A stretch of DNA of 64,000 nt, taken from assembly GCA_002840765.1 (NCBI GenBank), contig PHCE01000002.1, positions 248,001 to 312,000 of the forward strand. The letters run 5' to 3'. The notes beneath the pieces are model-generated. The model was not told the origin of the DNA and made no database searches. It saw only the letters and a program-made list of their open reading frames with translations. Position numbers and translations under genes: made by a program. How positions within the stretch are numbered: the stretch's first letter is position 1; the number at the start of each line of letters is the position of its first letter. This document shows positions 8,641 to 17,122 of the stretch, in pieces. Origin of the DNA: Betaproteobacteria bacterium HGW-Betaproteobacteria-7. Lineage in GTDB: Bacteria; Pseudomonadota; Gammaproteobacteria; Burkholderiales; Rhodocyclaceae.

Positions 8641-9519
8641 CTATTGCTCGCTCTCCAGACGCTGGGCCGCTGCCGCGGCACGCCCGGAGAATCCTGGTGC
8701 CAGCAGCTCTTCGGCCGTCATGCCGCGATCGACGTCGAGCCCGATCAAGCGCCAGTCATGCACGGGCAGGTTGGGAATCGGCTTCTTCAGGCGCTCGTAG
8801 TAACGCGTCGGCCAGAGCACCCCGGCGATCCTGCGGTGATCGAAGAAATCGACCTCGGCCACCGCGCCCTGTGTCGAGACCAGCCCGTCGAGGGTGAAGC
8901 GAACGCGCCGCAGCCAGCGCTGCTGACGGTCGATATAGAGCAGGAAACGGTCCTCGGTGGCAAAACCGAGGCCGGGCCGGCGGACGACGAGCAGGATGTC
9001 GCAGTGATGACCGTTGACCCAGGCATCGTCAATGCGCTCAAGGTGGACGTTGCCACTCAGGAAATAGAAGGGGCCGCTGAGGAACAGCCGATAACCATCG
9101 GCAACCAGCGCTGCTGCGGCGCGCACCTCGGCATTTTCGGCCGGCTGGCCAGCGTAGCTGACGTGCACCTCATCCACTGTGCGCAGCACCTGCTTCTGGC
9201 CACCTGGGCCGCGGTGGCTTTGACCGACGATCGGTGAACCATCAAGGAGCAACCGTTCTTCCGATCCCTGACGAAACGCGGCGTCGATCAGCGTCGGCTG
9301 CAGCTTGCCGACGACGCCGGACCACTCGCCCTCGTAGGCGACGCTGATGTCCCGCAGCTGCCGCCAGGCCGCCAGCCCATGGGCCTCCGCCGAGGCCGCC
9401 AAGATCGCTCGCCCGGCTGCCGTCTCACCAGCCGCCAGCGGTTGCGGCACCCCGCGCCCAGCACAACCGGCGAGGAAAAAGAGAGTCAGGCTAAGACACA
9501 ACAGGCGAACGAAGGACAT
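8641..9519 (-). CDS. putative lipoprotein of unknown function
   Basis: A 292-residue protein with a lipoprotein signal peptide: MSFVRLLCLSLTLFFLAGC, with the lipobox LAGC and the lipidated Cys19. Residue 20 (Ala) gives no inner-membrane retention signal, so outer-membrane anchoring is likely. The rest is rich in beta strand (DISVAYEGEWSGVVGKLQPT, HCDILLVVRRPGLGF, RRVRFTLDGLVSTQGAVAEVDF), in the style of LolA/LolB-like or outer-membrane lipoprotein-sorting folds. That resemblance is structural impression only. It lies just downstream of hoxC, separated by 60 bases, and no functional link is apparent. Confidence 0.7.
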   Translation of the reverse strand: MSFVRLLCLSLTLFFLAGCAGRGVPQPLAAGETAAGRAILAASAEAHGLAAWRQLRDISVAYEGEWSGVVGKLQPTLIDAAFRQGSEERLLLDGSPIVGQSHRGPGGQKQVLRTVDEVHVSYAGQPAENAEVRAAAALVADGYRLFLSGPFYFLSGNVHLERIDDAWVNGHHCDILLVVRRPGLGFATEDRFLLYIDRQQRWLRRVRFTLDGLVSTQGAVAEVDFFDHRRIAGVLWPTRYYERLKKPIPNLPVHDWRLIGLDVDRGMTAEELLAPGFSGRAAAAAQRLESEQ

Positions 9520-9579
9520 GATTGGCTCCAGCAGACGACGACTGCGCCCAATCTAACGCAAACCGACGATGCCGGGCGA

Positions 9580-10998
9580 TCAATGCACCGTGCACACCAT
9601 GCACGGATCGAAGGAGCGGACGACGTGTTGCACGGTCGGCAGCGCGTCGTCGCCGGCCGGCAGGCCGACGAGGGCCTGTTCGAGCGGGCCGGGCTGGCCC
9701 TCGCTGTCGCGTGGCGAGAAGTTCCAGGTAGTCGGGGCGATGATCTGGTAGCGCTCGATGCGGCCGCGCTTGATGCTCAGCCAGTGGCCGAGACTGCCGC
9801 GCGCGGCTTCGACCAGGCCAACTGCCTGCCCGACATCGGGCATGGGCGCCGGCAAGCAGAAGGGTTCGCCGGGAACGATGGCGCGCACCCAGTTTTCCAT
9901 TTCCGGCAGCACCCTGGCCATTTCGCTCATGCGGGCAACGACACGGGCGGTAACACTAGCGCCAAAACGGCCCACTAGGTCGCCGGCCAGCGGCTGGCCA
10001 GCGACGAGCTGCCGGGCCAGGGCACCGGTTTCGACGACGCTTCCGGCGTAGCGCGGCGCCTTGCACCAGGTGTAGGCATCGGCCTTGTCGGCGACGACGA
10101 CGGTTTCGCCCAGTGCCGGCGGTAGCGGTGCAGCGTCGGCCAGCCAGGCGTGGCGGGTGTCCTCGGTGACCTGCCCGGCATCCAGCGCGACGCTGCCGCC
10201 CGCCTGCCAGAGACCAGCGGCGAACAGGCCGTAGGCGCCATAGGAGATGAAGCGGTCCGTGGCCCGGCCAGTACGCTCCAGGCCGAGATCGCCGGCGGCC
10301 ATCAGGAAGCGGGGGAAATCGGCCTGACGGCCAGCAGCCCATTCCTGCAAGGCCGGCCAGCTGACGATGTCGGCGAAAGCTTCCAGTCGGTCGCCAAGCA
10401 ACGTTCCTTCGACAAAGGCGCGGAATTCGCGGAGTAGTGCCAGCACGCGGATGCGCTCGGCGCCAGTCAGCGCCTTGGTGCTGCCGCCGGCCTGCAGGGC
10501 CAGGGTATGCGGCCAGCGGCCGGCGAGGAAGCCGGTCAGATTAAAGAAGCGGGCACGCGCCTGCAGCACCTCGCGGGCGGCCGTTCCGCGCGTGGCGGTG
10601 AAGCGGCCGGCCAGCTCCGCGTGCCAGAAACGGTCGGCATAGGCCGGACGGGCAAAATCGGGCATGAAGAAGAGGTAGAAATGGGTCAGGTGATCGGCCA
10701 GATTTTCCGTCGCCTGGATCAGCTGCCGGGCCAGTACACCATTGGGCGGTGGCGTGACCCCAGCCAGATCAGCGAGCGCCGCAGCCGCCGCCGCCGACTG
10801 GGCAACCGAGCAGATGCCGCAAATGCGCGGCACGATGGCCAGCGCATCTTCCGGCAGGCGGCCGACGAGCACCTGCTCGAAGCCGCGAAACAGCGGCGAA
10901 TTGACGCGGGCAGCGGCGACCTGGCCGGCCTCGACATCGAGGCTGACTTCGAGGTCACCCTCGACGCGGTTGAAGGGGCCGAGCTGGATGCGCTTCAT
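9580..10998 (-). CDS. hoxC: regulatory [NiFe] hydrogenase (H2 sensor) large subunit HoxC/HupV
   Basis: Large subunit (472 residues) of the cytoplasmic H2-sensing hydrogenase, group 2b. The four nickel-iron cysteines occur as RICGICS (Cys60, Cys63) and DPCMVCTVH at the extreme C-terminus. The protein stops right after CTVH, so there is no C-terminal peptide for a maturation protease; this is normal for sensor hydrogenases. Ile62 and Phe110 (HFYLFF) match exactly the residues that narrow the gas channel in the Ralstonia sensor and make it O2-insensitive. In the two other large subunits here these are Val and Leu. Its start overlaps the hoxB stop as ATGA. It should complex with HoxB and signal to HupT. 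Confidence 0.95.
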   Translation of the reverse strand: MKRIQLGPFNRVEGDLEVSLDVEAGQVAAARVNSPLFRGFEQVLVGRLPEDALAIVPRICGICSVAQSAAAAAALADLAGVTPPPNGVLARQLIQATENLADHLTHFYLFFMPDFARPAYADRFWHAELAGRFTATRGTAAREVLQARARFFNLTGFLAGRWPHTLALQAGGSTKALTGAERIRVLALLREFRAFVEGTLLGDRLEAFADIVSWPALQEWAAGRQADFPRFLMAAGDLGLERTGRATDRFISYGAYGLFAAGLWQAGGSVALDAGQVTEDTRHAWLADAAPLPPALGETVVVADKADAYTWCKAPRYAGSVVETGALARQLVAGQPLAGDLVGRFGASVTARVVARMSEMARVLPEMENWVRAIVPGEPFCLPAPMPDVGQAVGLVEAARGSLGHWLSIKRGRIERYQIIAPTTWNFSPRDSEGQPGPLEQALVGLPAGDDALPTVQHVVRSFDPCMVCTVH

Positions 10999-11993
10999 TT
11001 GCCCTTTTTCTTCACCGCCGGGCGGATCACCGTATGATCGACGACGGCGTTGTCGCGCACGCGCTTCGGCGTCGCTGATTTGGAGAGGGCGGCGAGGGCG
11101 ACGAACCAGGCCTTCGGCATGTCGGTCGGCAGGCCGATGGGAATGCCGGCCAGCTTCGGCGTTTCCTGGAAGGCGTGGCCGGGCGCTTCGAAGCCCGGCT
11201 CGGTGCAGGCGATACAGGCGAAGCCGCCCTTCAGGCAGGAGCCGCTGCCGTTCCACGGCCGCAGATTGCAGTCGGCGTGCGCCTGCGTGCCCTTGCAGCC
11301 GAGGTTCTCCATCAGGCAGCCGAGATCGGAATGCTTTTCGGCGCTGGCCTTGAATTCGTAATACTCGTTGCGGGCGCAGCCGTGATGCACCAGCTGGTCG
11401 GCGTAGAGCAGCGGCCGACCGACCTCGTCGAGATCGCCGGCGACGAGGCCTTCGAGCGCCAGTTTTTCCAGGGTGTCGACAATCCAGCCCGGATGCGTCG
11501 GGCAACCGGCGATGTTGACCACCGGCAGTCCGCCAGCGGAACGGAAATCGGCCCCCAGCAGTCCGCCTGGCGTGTCGCCGTCGTACTGTAGGCCGCAGGC
11601 TTCCAGTGGATTGCCCGGGGTGCTGGCCGAGAGACCACCATAGGCGGTGCACGAGCCGATGGCGAAGACCCAGCGGGCCTGGGCGGCGAGCCGATCGACC
11701 CAGTCGGTCAGCGGCCGGCCGTCGCCGGCCATCAGGTGGAATTTGCCGCTGCCGTTGGGGCCGCGCAGCATCGCCCCCTCGACGCAGAGCACATCGAAGG
11801 CCTGGCGGCCATCGGCACAGGCGCTCAGGATGTTCAGGGCTTCCTCGCCGCTTTCCTGGGCCAGCGCCGGATGCCAGAGAAATTCGATGCCGGCATCGCG
11901 CAGTTCATCGAATAGTGGGCGCGGCTCGGCGCACAGCATGGATTGCGTGCAGCCGCCGCAACCGCCACTCTGCAACCAGAGCACCTTCAGCAT
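10995..11993 (-). CDS. hoxB: regulatory [NiFe] hydrogenase (H2 sensor) small subunit HoxB/HupU
   Basis: Small, electron-transfer subunit (332 residues) of the H2 sensor. It begins at MLKVLWLQSGGCGGCTQS with no twin-arginine leader, so the complex stays in the cytoplasm, and no C-terminal membrane anchor is present. Ligands of the three iron-sulphur clusters are visible: GGCGGC, IGSCTAYGG and AGCPTHPGW (proximal), then HHGCARNEYYEF, CLMENLGCKG and CNLRPWNGSGSCLKGGFACIAC (medial/distal). The start at 11993 is preferred to an in-frame ATG 42 bases earlier because GGAGG lies directly before it. It is followed by hoxC with a 4-base overlap, and precedes in function HupT and HoxA. Confidence 0.95.
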   Translation of the reverse strand: MLKVLWLQSGGCGGCTQSMLCAEPRPLFDELRDAGIEFLWHPALAQESGEEALNILSACADGRQAFDVLCVEGAMLRGPNGSGKFHLMAGDGRPLTDWVDRLAAQARWVFAIGSCTAYGGLSASTPGNPLEACGLQYDGDTPGGLLGADFRSAGGLPVVNIAGCPTHPGWIVDTLEKLALEGLVAGDLDEVGRPLLYADQLVHHGCARNEYYEFKASAEKHSDLGCLMENLGCKGTQAHADCNLRPWNGSGSCLKGGFACIACTEPGFEAPGHAFQETPKLAGIPIGLPTDMPKAWFVALAALSKSATPKRVRDNAVVDHTVIRPAVKKKGK

Positions 11994-12009
11994 GTCGATC
12001 CTCCGAAGC

Positions 12010-13488
12010 TCATTGCTCCGCCTCTTCCAGGCCATAACGGTTCAGCTTGGCGCGCAGGCCGACACGCGACAGGCCGAGTTCGCGGGCGGCGCGCGACTTG
12101 TTGCCGCGATGGCGCTGCATGGCCTCGGCAATCACCCGCTGTTCCAGCTGCTCCATGCGTTCGCGCAAGTTGCCGTGGAGACCGGTGGTCGGCAGCGCGG
12201 CGTCAGCGTCCGGCCGGCCGCCGGTGGCGCCGAGAACGCGCGGCGACAGCAGTTGTCGGCCGAGCAGCGCCGCATCGGCGAGGGCCACCATCCGCAGGAT
12301 CTCGTTCTGCAACTCGCGGACATTGCCTGGCCATTGATAGGCTGCCAGCGCCTGCATCGCCGCCGCCTCGATGCCGTCGACCGGCTTGTCGAGAATGCGG
12401 GCAGTCGCTTCCAGCAGATGCGCGGCCAGCAACGGCAGGTCCATCGGCCGCTGGCGCAGCGGCGGCACGTGCATCGGTATGGTCGCCAGCCGGTAGTAGA
12501 GGTCTTCGCGGAAGCGCCCGGTGCGGACATCCTCCTCAAGATCGCGGTTGGTGGCGGCGATCACCCGCACGTCCACGGTCACCGGCCGACTACTGCCCAG
12601 GGGGCGAAATTCGCCTTCCTGCAGGGCGCGCAGTAGCTTGACCTGGAAGGCCGGGCTGGTTTCGCCGATTTCGTCGAGAAAGAGGGTGCCGCCGTCGGCC
12701 TGCTGGAAGAGGCCGACGCGATCCTCGACAGCGCCGGTGAAGGCACCGCGCTTGTAGCCAAACAGTTCGGATTCGAGCAGGCTGTCGGGCACGGCGCCGC
12801 AATTCTCGGTGATGAAGGGGCGGGCGGCGCGGCGGCTTTCATAGTGGATGGCGCGGGCAACCATTTCCTTGCCGGTACCGGATTCGCCGGTGACCATCAC
12901 CGACAGGTCGAAGGGCGCAACACGGTGGATCAGCGCGCAGACCTCCTCGAGCGGGCTGCCGGGGGCACGCACCAGACCGTCCAGGCCAAAGCGGGTGCGC
13001 GCCTTCTCCTGCTTGCTGTCCACACGCTTCCTGAGTACCGGCTCGGCGGTACGCAGGTCAAGCGCCAGGCGTTCGTTTTCCTGCTGCAGGCGCCACACTT
13101 CGGCAGCCCGCTGCAGCGTCAGCAGCAGTTGCTCGGGCTGCCAGGGCTTGAGCAGGTATTGCCAGATGCCGGCTTCGTTGACGCCGGTGATGATGTCTTC
13201 GGCGTCGGTGTAGCCGGAAAGGATGATGCGCACGATGTCCGGCCAGCGCTGACGAACGTCGCGCAGGAACTGGACGCCGGTGGTGCCGGGCATGCGCTGG
13301 TCGCAAAGGATGACGCGGATGGCGGCGGCCGGCTGCTCGCGCTCGAGGATTTCCATGCCCTCGGCCGCCCCGGAGGCGCAGAAGACGACAAAGTCCTCCT
13401 CGAGCGTCCGGCGCAGCGCTTCCTGCGAGCGCAACTCGTCATCGACGACGAGAACGGCGGGCAGGCGGCGCAGGGCAGCTTGGCTCAT
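12010..13488 (-). CDS. hoxA: NtrC-family response regulator HoxA/HupR, activator of hydrogenase genes
   Basis: A 492-residue sigma-54 activator. The receiver domain (10-130) has the acidic pocket VVDDE, phosphoacceptor Asp63 (LCDQRMPG) and the conserved Lys in LLKPW. The AAA+ core has Walker A GESGTGKE (201-208) and an intact GAFTGA loop (248-253), so it can contact sigma-54. A Fis-type helix-turn-helix ends the protein ([26 protein letters not shown]). HoxA/HupR activates hydrogenase promoters in response to H2 through HoxBC and HupT; the unphosphorylated form is the active one in known systems. The two sigma-54 elements at 25110 and 36424 are its probable targets. Its start overlaps the hoxX stop by 4 bases. 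Confidence 0.93.
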   Translation of the reverse strand: MSQAALRRLPAVLVVDDELRSQEALRRTLEEDFVVFCASGAAEGMEILEREQPAAAIRVILCDQRMPGTTGVQFLRDVRQRWPDIVRIILSGYTDAEDIITGVNEAGIWQYLLKPWQPEQLLLTLQRAAEVWRLQQENERLALDLRTAEPVLRKRVDSKQEKARTRFGLDGLVRAPGSPLEEVCALIHRVAPFDLSVMVTGESGTGKEMVARAIHYESRRAARPFITENCGAVPDSLLESELFGYKRGAFTGAVEDRVGLFQQADGGTLFLDEIGETSPAFQVKLLRALQEGEFRPLGSSRPVTVDVRVIAATNRDLEEDVRTGRFREDLYYRLATIPMHVPPLRQRPMDLPLLAAHLLEATARILDKPVDGIEAAAMQALAAYQWPGNVRELQNEILRMVALADAALLGRQLLSPRVLGATGGRPDADAALPTTGLHGNLRERMEQLEQRVIAEAMQRHRGNKSRAARELGLSRVGLRAKLNRYGLEEAEQ

Positions 13489-15161
13489 GCGGGGATTTTC
13501 CAGTCGAGATCGCGGTGGCGGGCGAGGTGGCGCGGCGTCCAGGAGTGCGGCGTGCGGGTCACGAAATGATAGCGCGCGACATGGTAGGAAGGATCGAAGC
13601 CGTAGAAATTGCGCCGCATCTCGGCCAGTTCCTCAGCGCGCCAGACGGCCAACGGCTTCGTCGCCTCATCGGCGGCACGCCGGGCGCGCTTGGCTGCCAG
13701 TTGCTGCTCAATATCGGTAGCGGCCGCCAACTCCGCCGCCCGGCGGGCGACATCGACGGCGAAGCCCGGCCCCGGCAGGCAGGCATCGTAGAAGCCGAGC
13801 GCCAGCGCTTCCGCCGCCGTCATCGGCAGGCGGCGATGCATGATGGCCCGCGCCCCGTCAGCGCCGACGCGCGCGGGCAGCAGATAAGTCCACAACTCCG
13901 AACCATAGAGATTGCCCATATTGCGGTAGTGCGGATTGAGCATGACACCATCGCGCACCCAGACGAAGTCGGCGGCGCGGGCCAGAAAACAGCCGCCGGC
14001 GCCGGCATTGCCGCCGACCGCGGCGACGGTGAGCTGCGTTTCACAGCGCAGGATGGCCTCGGCCAGGTCGTCGATGGCATTGATGTTGGCCCACGACTCG
14101 TCGGCCGGACTATCGGCGGCCTCGATGGTATTCAGGTGGATGCCGTTCGACCAGAAGTCGCTGCCACCGCGCAGCACGATCACCCGCGTCGGCCGGCCGC
14201 TAGCCCAGCGGAAGGCCTCGGTCAGTCGGGCACACTGGCAGCTGCTCATCGCCCCGTTGTAGAAGTCGAAGGAGAGGAAGCCGACACCGCCGGCCTCCTC
14301 GTAGGCGATGTCCTGCCAGGTTGGCGTCGGCGACTTCCAGTAGCCAGGCAGCGGCAGTTCCGGCAAGGCGGTAGCCTCGGCGAAGGCCTGCGTCGCCGGC
14401 AGCTTGATGCCGCCGGCACGGCGGACGTGGCCGATCCACAGCGCGCCGTCGGCGGTGGCGCGCAGGACAGCCCCTTCACGGCGGCCGAGCAGGGCGCCCG
14501 GGGCGCCCTGCAGCGTTGTCTCCGGCCAGGCATCGAACAGATGACAGGGATGACCAAACAGCGCATCGGCGACACCCGGCACGCCGTCGGCCGCATCGAG
14601 CCGGGCCAGTACCTCGGCCGTCGTCATCCGGCTCCAGTCAATTGACCGGTCATCCTGGCGCATCATTTGGTGCGCCAGGCCGGGCACCCGTTGCGGGACG
14701 AAATCAGCGCCCTGGAAGCGTTCAACGGCGGTCAGCACTGCCCGCAAAGCCGCCTCGGTCACTTCGTTGCGATAAATCGAGGACTTGCGCGCCACTCTCA
14801 TGGGAAAGCGCTCCGCCGCCCAGACCGGGCCGGCATCCATCTCCGCTTCGGCCTGCAGCACGGTGACGCCCCATTCCGGACGACGCTCGCTGATCGCCCA
14901 GTCCAGCGCCGACGGGCCACGGTCGCCAACGATGCCCGGATGAACGATCAGACAGCAATGATGCCGCCAGATGGATTCAGGAATCGCCCGCTTGAGAAAT
15001 GGCGCGATGATCAGTTCCGGCCGGAACAGCGCCACTGCCTCCTCGGCCACGGCATCGGCAATATCGAACTCGACACTGAGCTCGTGTCCGCGCGCTGCCA
15101 GCGCGCAAAAAAGGCGCTGGGTCAGGCTGTTGAAACTATGGGTCAGCAGCAGGATTCGCAT
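13485..15161 (-). CDS. hoxX: HoxX/HypX, makes the CO ligand of [NiFe] hydrogenase in air
   Basis: A 558-residue two-domain protein. Residues 1 to about 245 resemble N10-formyl-tetrahydrofolate transferases (MRILLLTHSFNSLTQRLF, VHPGIVGDRGPSALDWAI), and about 270-480 a crotonase fold (VIVLRGGSDFWSNGIHLN, NAGAGGCFLARAADFVW). In known HoxX the first domain moves a formyl group to CoA and the second decarbonylates formyl-CoA, releasing CO for the Fe(CN)2CO centre during aerobic growth. Its presence fits an organism that uses O2-tolerant hydrogenase in air. It heads the hoxX-hoxA-hoxBC unit, with 4-base overlaps downstream. Confidence 0.93.
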   Translation of the reverse strand: MRILLLTHSFNSLTQRLFCALAARGHELSVEFDIADAVAEEAVALFRPELIIAPFLKRAIPESIWRHHCCLIVHPGIVGDRGPSALDWAISERRPEWGVTVLQAEAEMDAGPVWAAERFPMRVARKSSIYRNEVTEAALRAVLTAVERFQGADFVPQRVPGLAHQMMRQDDRSIDWSRMTTAEVLARLDAADGVPGVADALFGHPCHLFDAWPETTLQGAPGALLGRREGAVLRATADGALWIGHVRRAGGIKLPATQAFAEATALPELPLPGYWKSPTPTWQDIAYEEAGGVGFLSFDFYNGAMSSCQCARLTEAFRWASGRPTRVIVLRGGSDFWSNGIHLNTIEAADSPADESWANINAIDDLAEAILRCETQLTVAAVGGNAGAGGCFLARAADFVWVRDGVMLNPHYRNMGNLYGSELWTYLLPARVGADGARAIMHRRLPMTAAEALALGFYDACLPGPGFAVDVARRAAELAAATDIEQQLAAKRARRAADEATKPLAVWRAEELAEMRRNFYGFDPSYHVARYHFVTRTPHSWTPRHLARHRDLDWKIPA

Positions 15162-15332
15162 TGTGTCGACATATTTACAAAAAATTCCATCGGTATGACC
15201 CTATAGCCAGCAAGGCTTTCAAGGCAGCTATTGGTGAAGTGACGGCAATCTATAACTTTCGCGATATTTTTCAATTGCTTGGCTTTCGTTAGGATGCGCT
15301 GCAACAAGAAACCAGATATCCAGGGGAACGTC

Positions 15333-15542
15333 ATGCAAAGTCAACGCAAGCCCGCCGCACCACGTAAAGCCCGCCGCCCGCAGCCGGTCGCCCGTGCCGA
15401 ATACACCGCCGCCGTCCGCTTCAATAATGGCCGCCGCGATATCTTCCGCATACTCAACGCCGACGACATGGCCGACGCCCGCGCCCTGGTCCTCGCCGAA
15501 CTGGATGACGTGAGCAGTCTGGTCATTGCCCTGCGCAACTGA
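15333..15542 (+). CDS. small basic hypothetical protein
   Basis: A 69-residue protein I do not recognise. The first third is basic and proline-rich (QRKPAAPRKARRPQPVAR); the rest looks like a small alpha/beta fold (YTAAVRFNNGRRDIFRILNADDMADAR). AGGGGAAC precedes the chosen ATG; a longer version from 15279 lacks such a site. It is the only plus-strand gene inside the hydrogenase island, divergent from hoxX and convergent with hypE. Confidence 0.6.
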   Translation: MQSQRKPAAPRKARRPQPVARAEYTAAVRFNNGRRDIFRILNADDMADARALVLAELDDVSSLVIALRN

Positions 15543-15552
15543 TCCAACGCCT

Positions 15553-16605
15553 TCAGCAAATCCGCGGCAACTGCTCGCCGGACAACCAGTCCACGATGCG
15601 GCGGCCGCCGAAGCCGGTGGTCATCTGCACGAAATGATGGGGATCATCATGCACCGTACCGATGATCGCGGCAGCACCACCCAGCGGATGCGCACGCATC
15701 GCCACCAATAGCTTTTCCGCATCATTTTCGCCGCAGATCGCCACCAGTTTCCCTTCGTTGGCCACATAAAGCGGATCGAGCCCGAGAAACTCGCAAGCCG
15801 CATTGACCGCCGGTTTCACCGGCAGCGCCTTCTCCTGCAGCATCATGCCGACACCCGACTGGCGGGCGATCTCGTTCAGCGTCGTCGCCAACCCGCCACG
15901 CGTCGGGTCGCGCAGTACGTGAATGTCGGCGCCGCTCGCGCGCATCGCGGCAATCAACTCGTGCAGCGCCGCCGTGTCGGAAACGATCGGCGAATCGAAA
16001 CCCAGGCTCTCGCGTTCGGCCATGATCGCCATGCCGTGATCGCCGAGCGTGCCGGAAACCAGGATCACGTCGCCCGGCCGCGCCTGGCGGCCGGACAGTT
16101 CCATCCCCGGCGCGACAACGCCGACGCCAGTGGTGGTAATGAACACCCCATCACCCTTGCCGCGCTCGACCACCTTGGTATCGCCGGTAACCACCGGCAC
16201 ACCGGCAGCCTTCGCCGCCGCCGCCATGCTTTGCACGATGCGCACCAGATCAGCGATCTTGAAGCCTTCTTCGAGGATGAAGCTTGCTGCCAAGTACAGC
16301 GGCGTGGCCCCCATCACTGCCACGTCGTTGATCGTGCCATGTACTGACAGGCAGCCGATGTCGCCGCCGGGAAAGAACAGTGGCGAGACGACGTGGGCGT
16401 CGGTGGCCATCACCAGACGTCCGGCACCGGGTGACGGTAACAACGCGCCGTCGTCGCCCTGGGCCAGGTACTCGTTGCCGAGATGGCGGGCGAAGACCTC
16501 GTCGATCAGTTGTGCCATCGCCCGGCCGCCGGAGCCGTGAGCCATGTCGATCTGGCCGTGTTTGGTGTCGAGGGGGCGGATGTAGTTTTTACGTGTTTCG
16601 GTCAT
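15553..16605 (-). CDS. hypE: hydrogenase maturation protein HypE
   Basis: A 350-residue PurM-like ATPase. HypE takes the carbamoyl group from HypF onto its C-terminal cysteine and dehydrates it to a thiocyanate, the source of the CN ligands. The essential C-terminal PRIC is present and ends the protein. Typical motifs are MAHGSGGRAMAQLI, GDDGALLP, ATDAHVVSPLFFPGGDIG and RDPTRGGLATTLNEIA. The start at 16605 gives the family N-terminus (IDMAHGSGGR about 20 residues in); upstream in-frame codons fall into the structured repeat. Unusually, hypD and hypE are separated by more than 500 bases rather than adjacent. Confidence 0.95.
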   Translation of the reverse strand: MTETRKNYIRPLDTKHGQIDMAHGSGGRAMAQLIDEVFARHLGNEYLAQGDDGALLPSPGAGRLVMATDAHVVSPLFFPGGDIGCLSVHGTINDVAVMGATPLYLAASFILEEGFKIADLVRIVQSMAAAAKAAGVPVVTGDTKVVERGKGDGVFITTTGVGVVAPGMELSGRQARPGDVILVSGTLGDHGMAIMAERESLGFDSPIVSDTAALHELIAAMRASGADIHVLRDPTRGGLATTLNEIARQSGVGMMLQEKALPVKPAVNAACEFLGLDPLYVANEGKLVAICGENDAEKLLVAMRAHPLGGAAAIIGTVHDDPHHFVQMTTGFGGRRIVDWLSGEQLPRIC

Positions 16606-16659
16606 GGGGTGGGGTTTTCCGGATTCAACGGGGCGCTGTTTCTTGCGCCTTATGCGCAG

Positions 16660-17115
16660 GCGGTTTTGACTGATCGAGCGCCGGGTTCCGCCCTTGCGGG
16701 GCGGGCGTACTTTTTCTTGTGTGGCCAAGAAAAAGTAGCCAAAAAGAAGGCCACCCCTGGGTCGGTGCCCCGCTACGCGGGGTCCCCTGCGCTACTCGCC
16801 GTTGGCGGGGGCTGCGGAACTCGGGGCTGTGCCCCTCAGACAGTCCTCGCCCTTTTTCCGCCAACGCCTGCGTTGCTCGGCACCTCCCAAGGGGCCCGGG
16901 AAAACAATCCGGTTTTTGAGGCTTTTCGCTGGACCGAAACGGTGAGTGCCAGGGCGGGTTTTGGGGTCCCCCTGGAAGGCGCTGAGCAACGCAGGCAGGA
17001 CGGGGGCCTTCGGCTGGCGTTGTCCGAGCCGCAGGCGAGTTTAGCCAGCCGCCCGGCCTGCCGAGTAGCGCAAGGGACCGGGCGCAGCCCGGCGCCGACC
17101 CAACGCCAGCGGAAG
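16660..17115. repeat. structured intergenic repeat-like element between hypD and hypE
   Basis: This stretch has no convincing gene but carries a series of perfect inverted repeats. There is a 12-bp stem with 6-base loop (16708-16719/16726-16737, arms TACTTTTTCTTG and its complement), a 9-bp pair CGTTGGCGG (16800-16808/16858-16866) and a 13-bp pair GCCTGCGTTGCTC (16866-16878/16984-16996). Further GC-rich hairpins extend to about 17100. From memory it resembles a family of several-hundred-base intergenic elements scattered in Rhodocyclales and other betaproteobacteria, but I could not search for other copies. Several short frames cross it in both directions; none looks like protein. Confidence 0.6.
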
Positions 17116-17122
17116 CAACGCA

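Noticed and set aside
9580-9640. HoxC seemed truncated because it ends at the nickel-ligand motif.
   Set aside because: Sensor-type large subunits naturally lack the C-terminal peptide; the companion residues Ile62 and Phe110 confirm this class.
16660-17115. Short open frames between hypD and hypE as possible proteins.
   Set aside because: Composition is governed by inverted repeats; frames are open in several phases at once, with no start signals or recognisable motifs.
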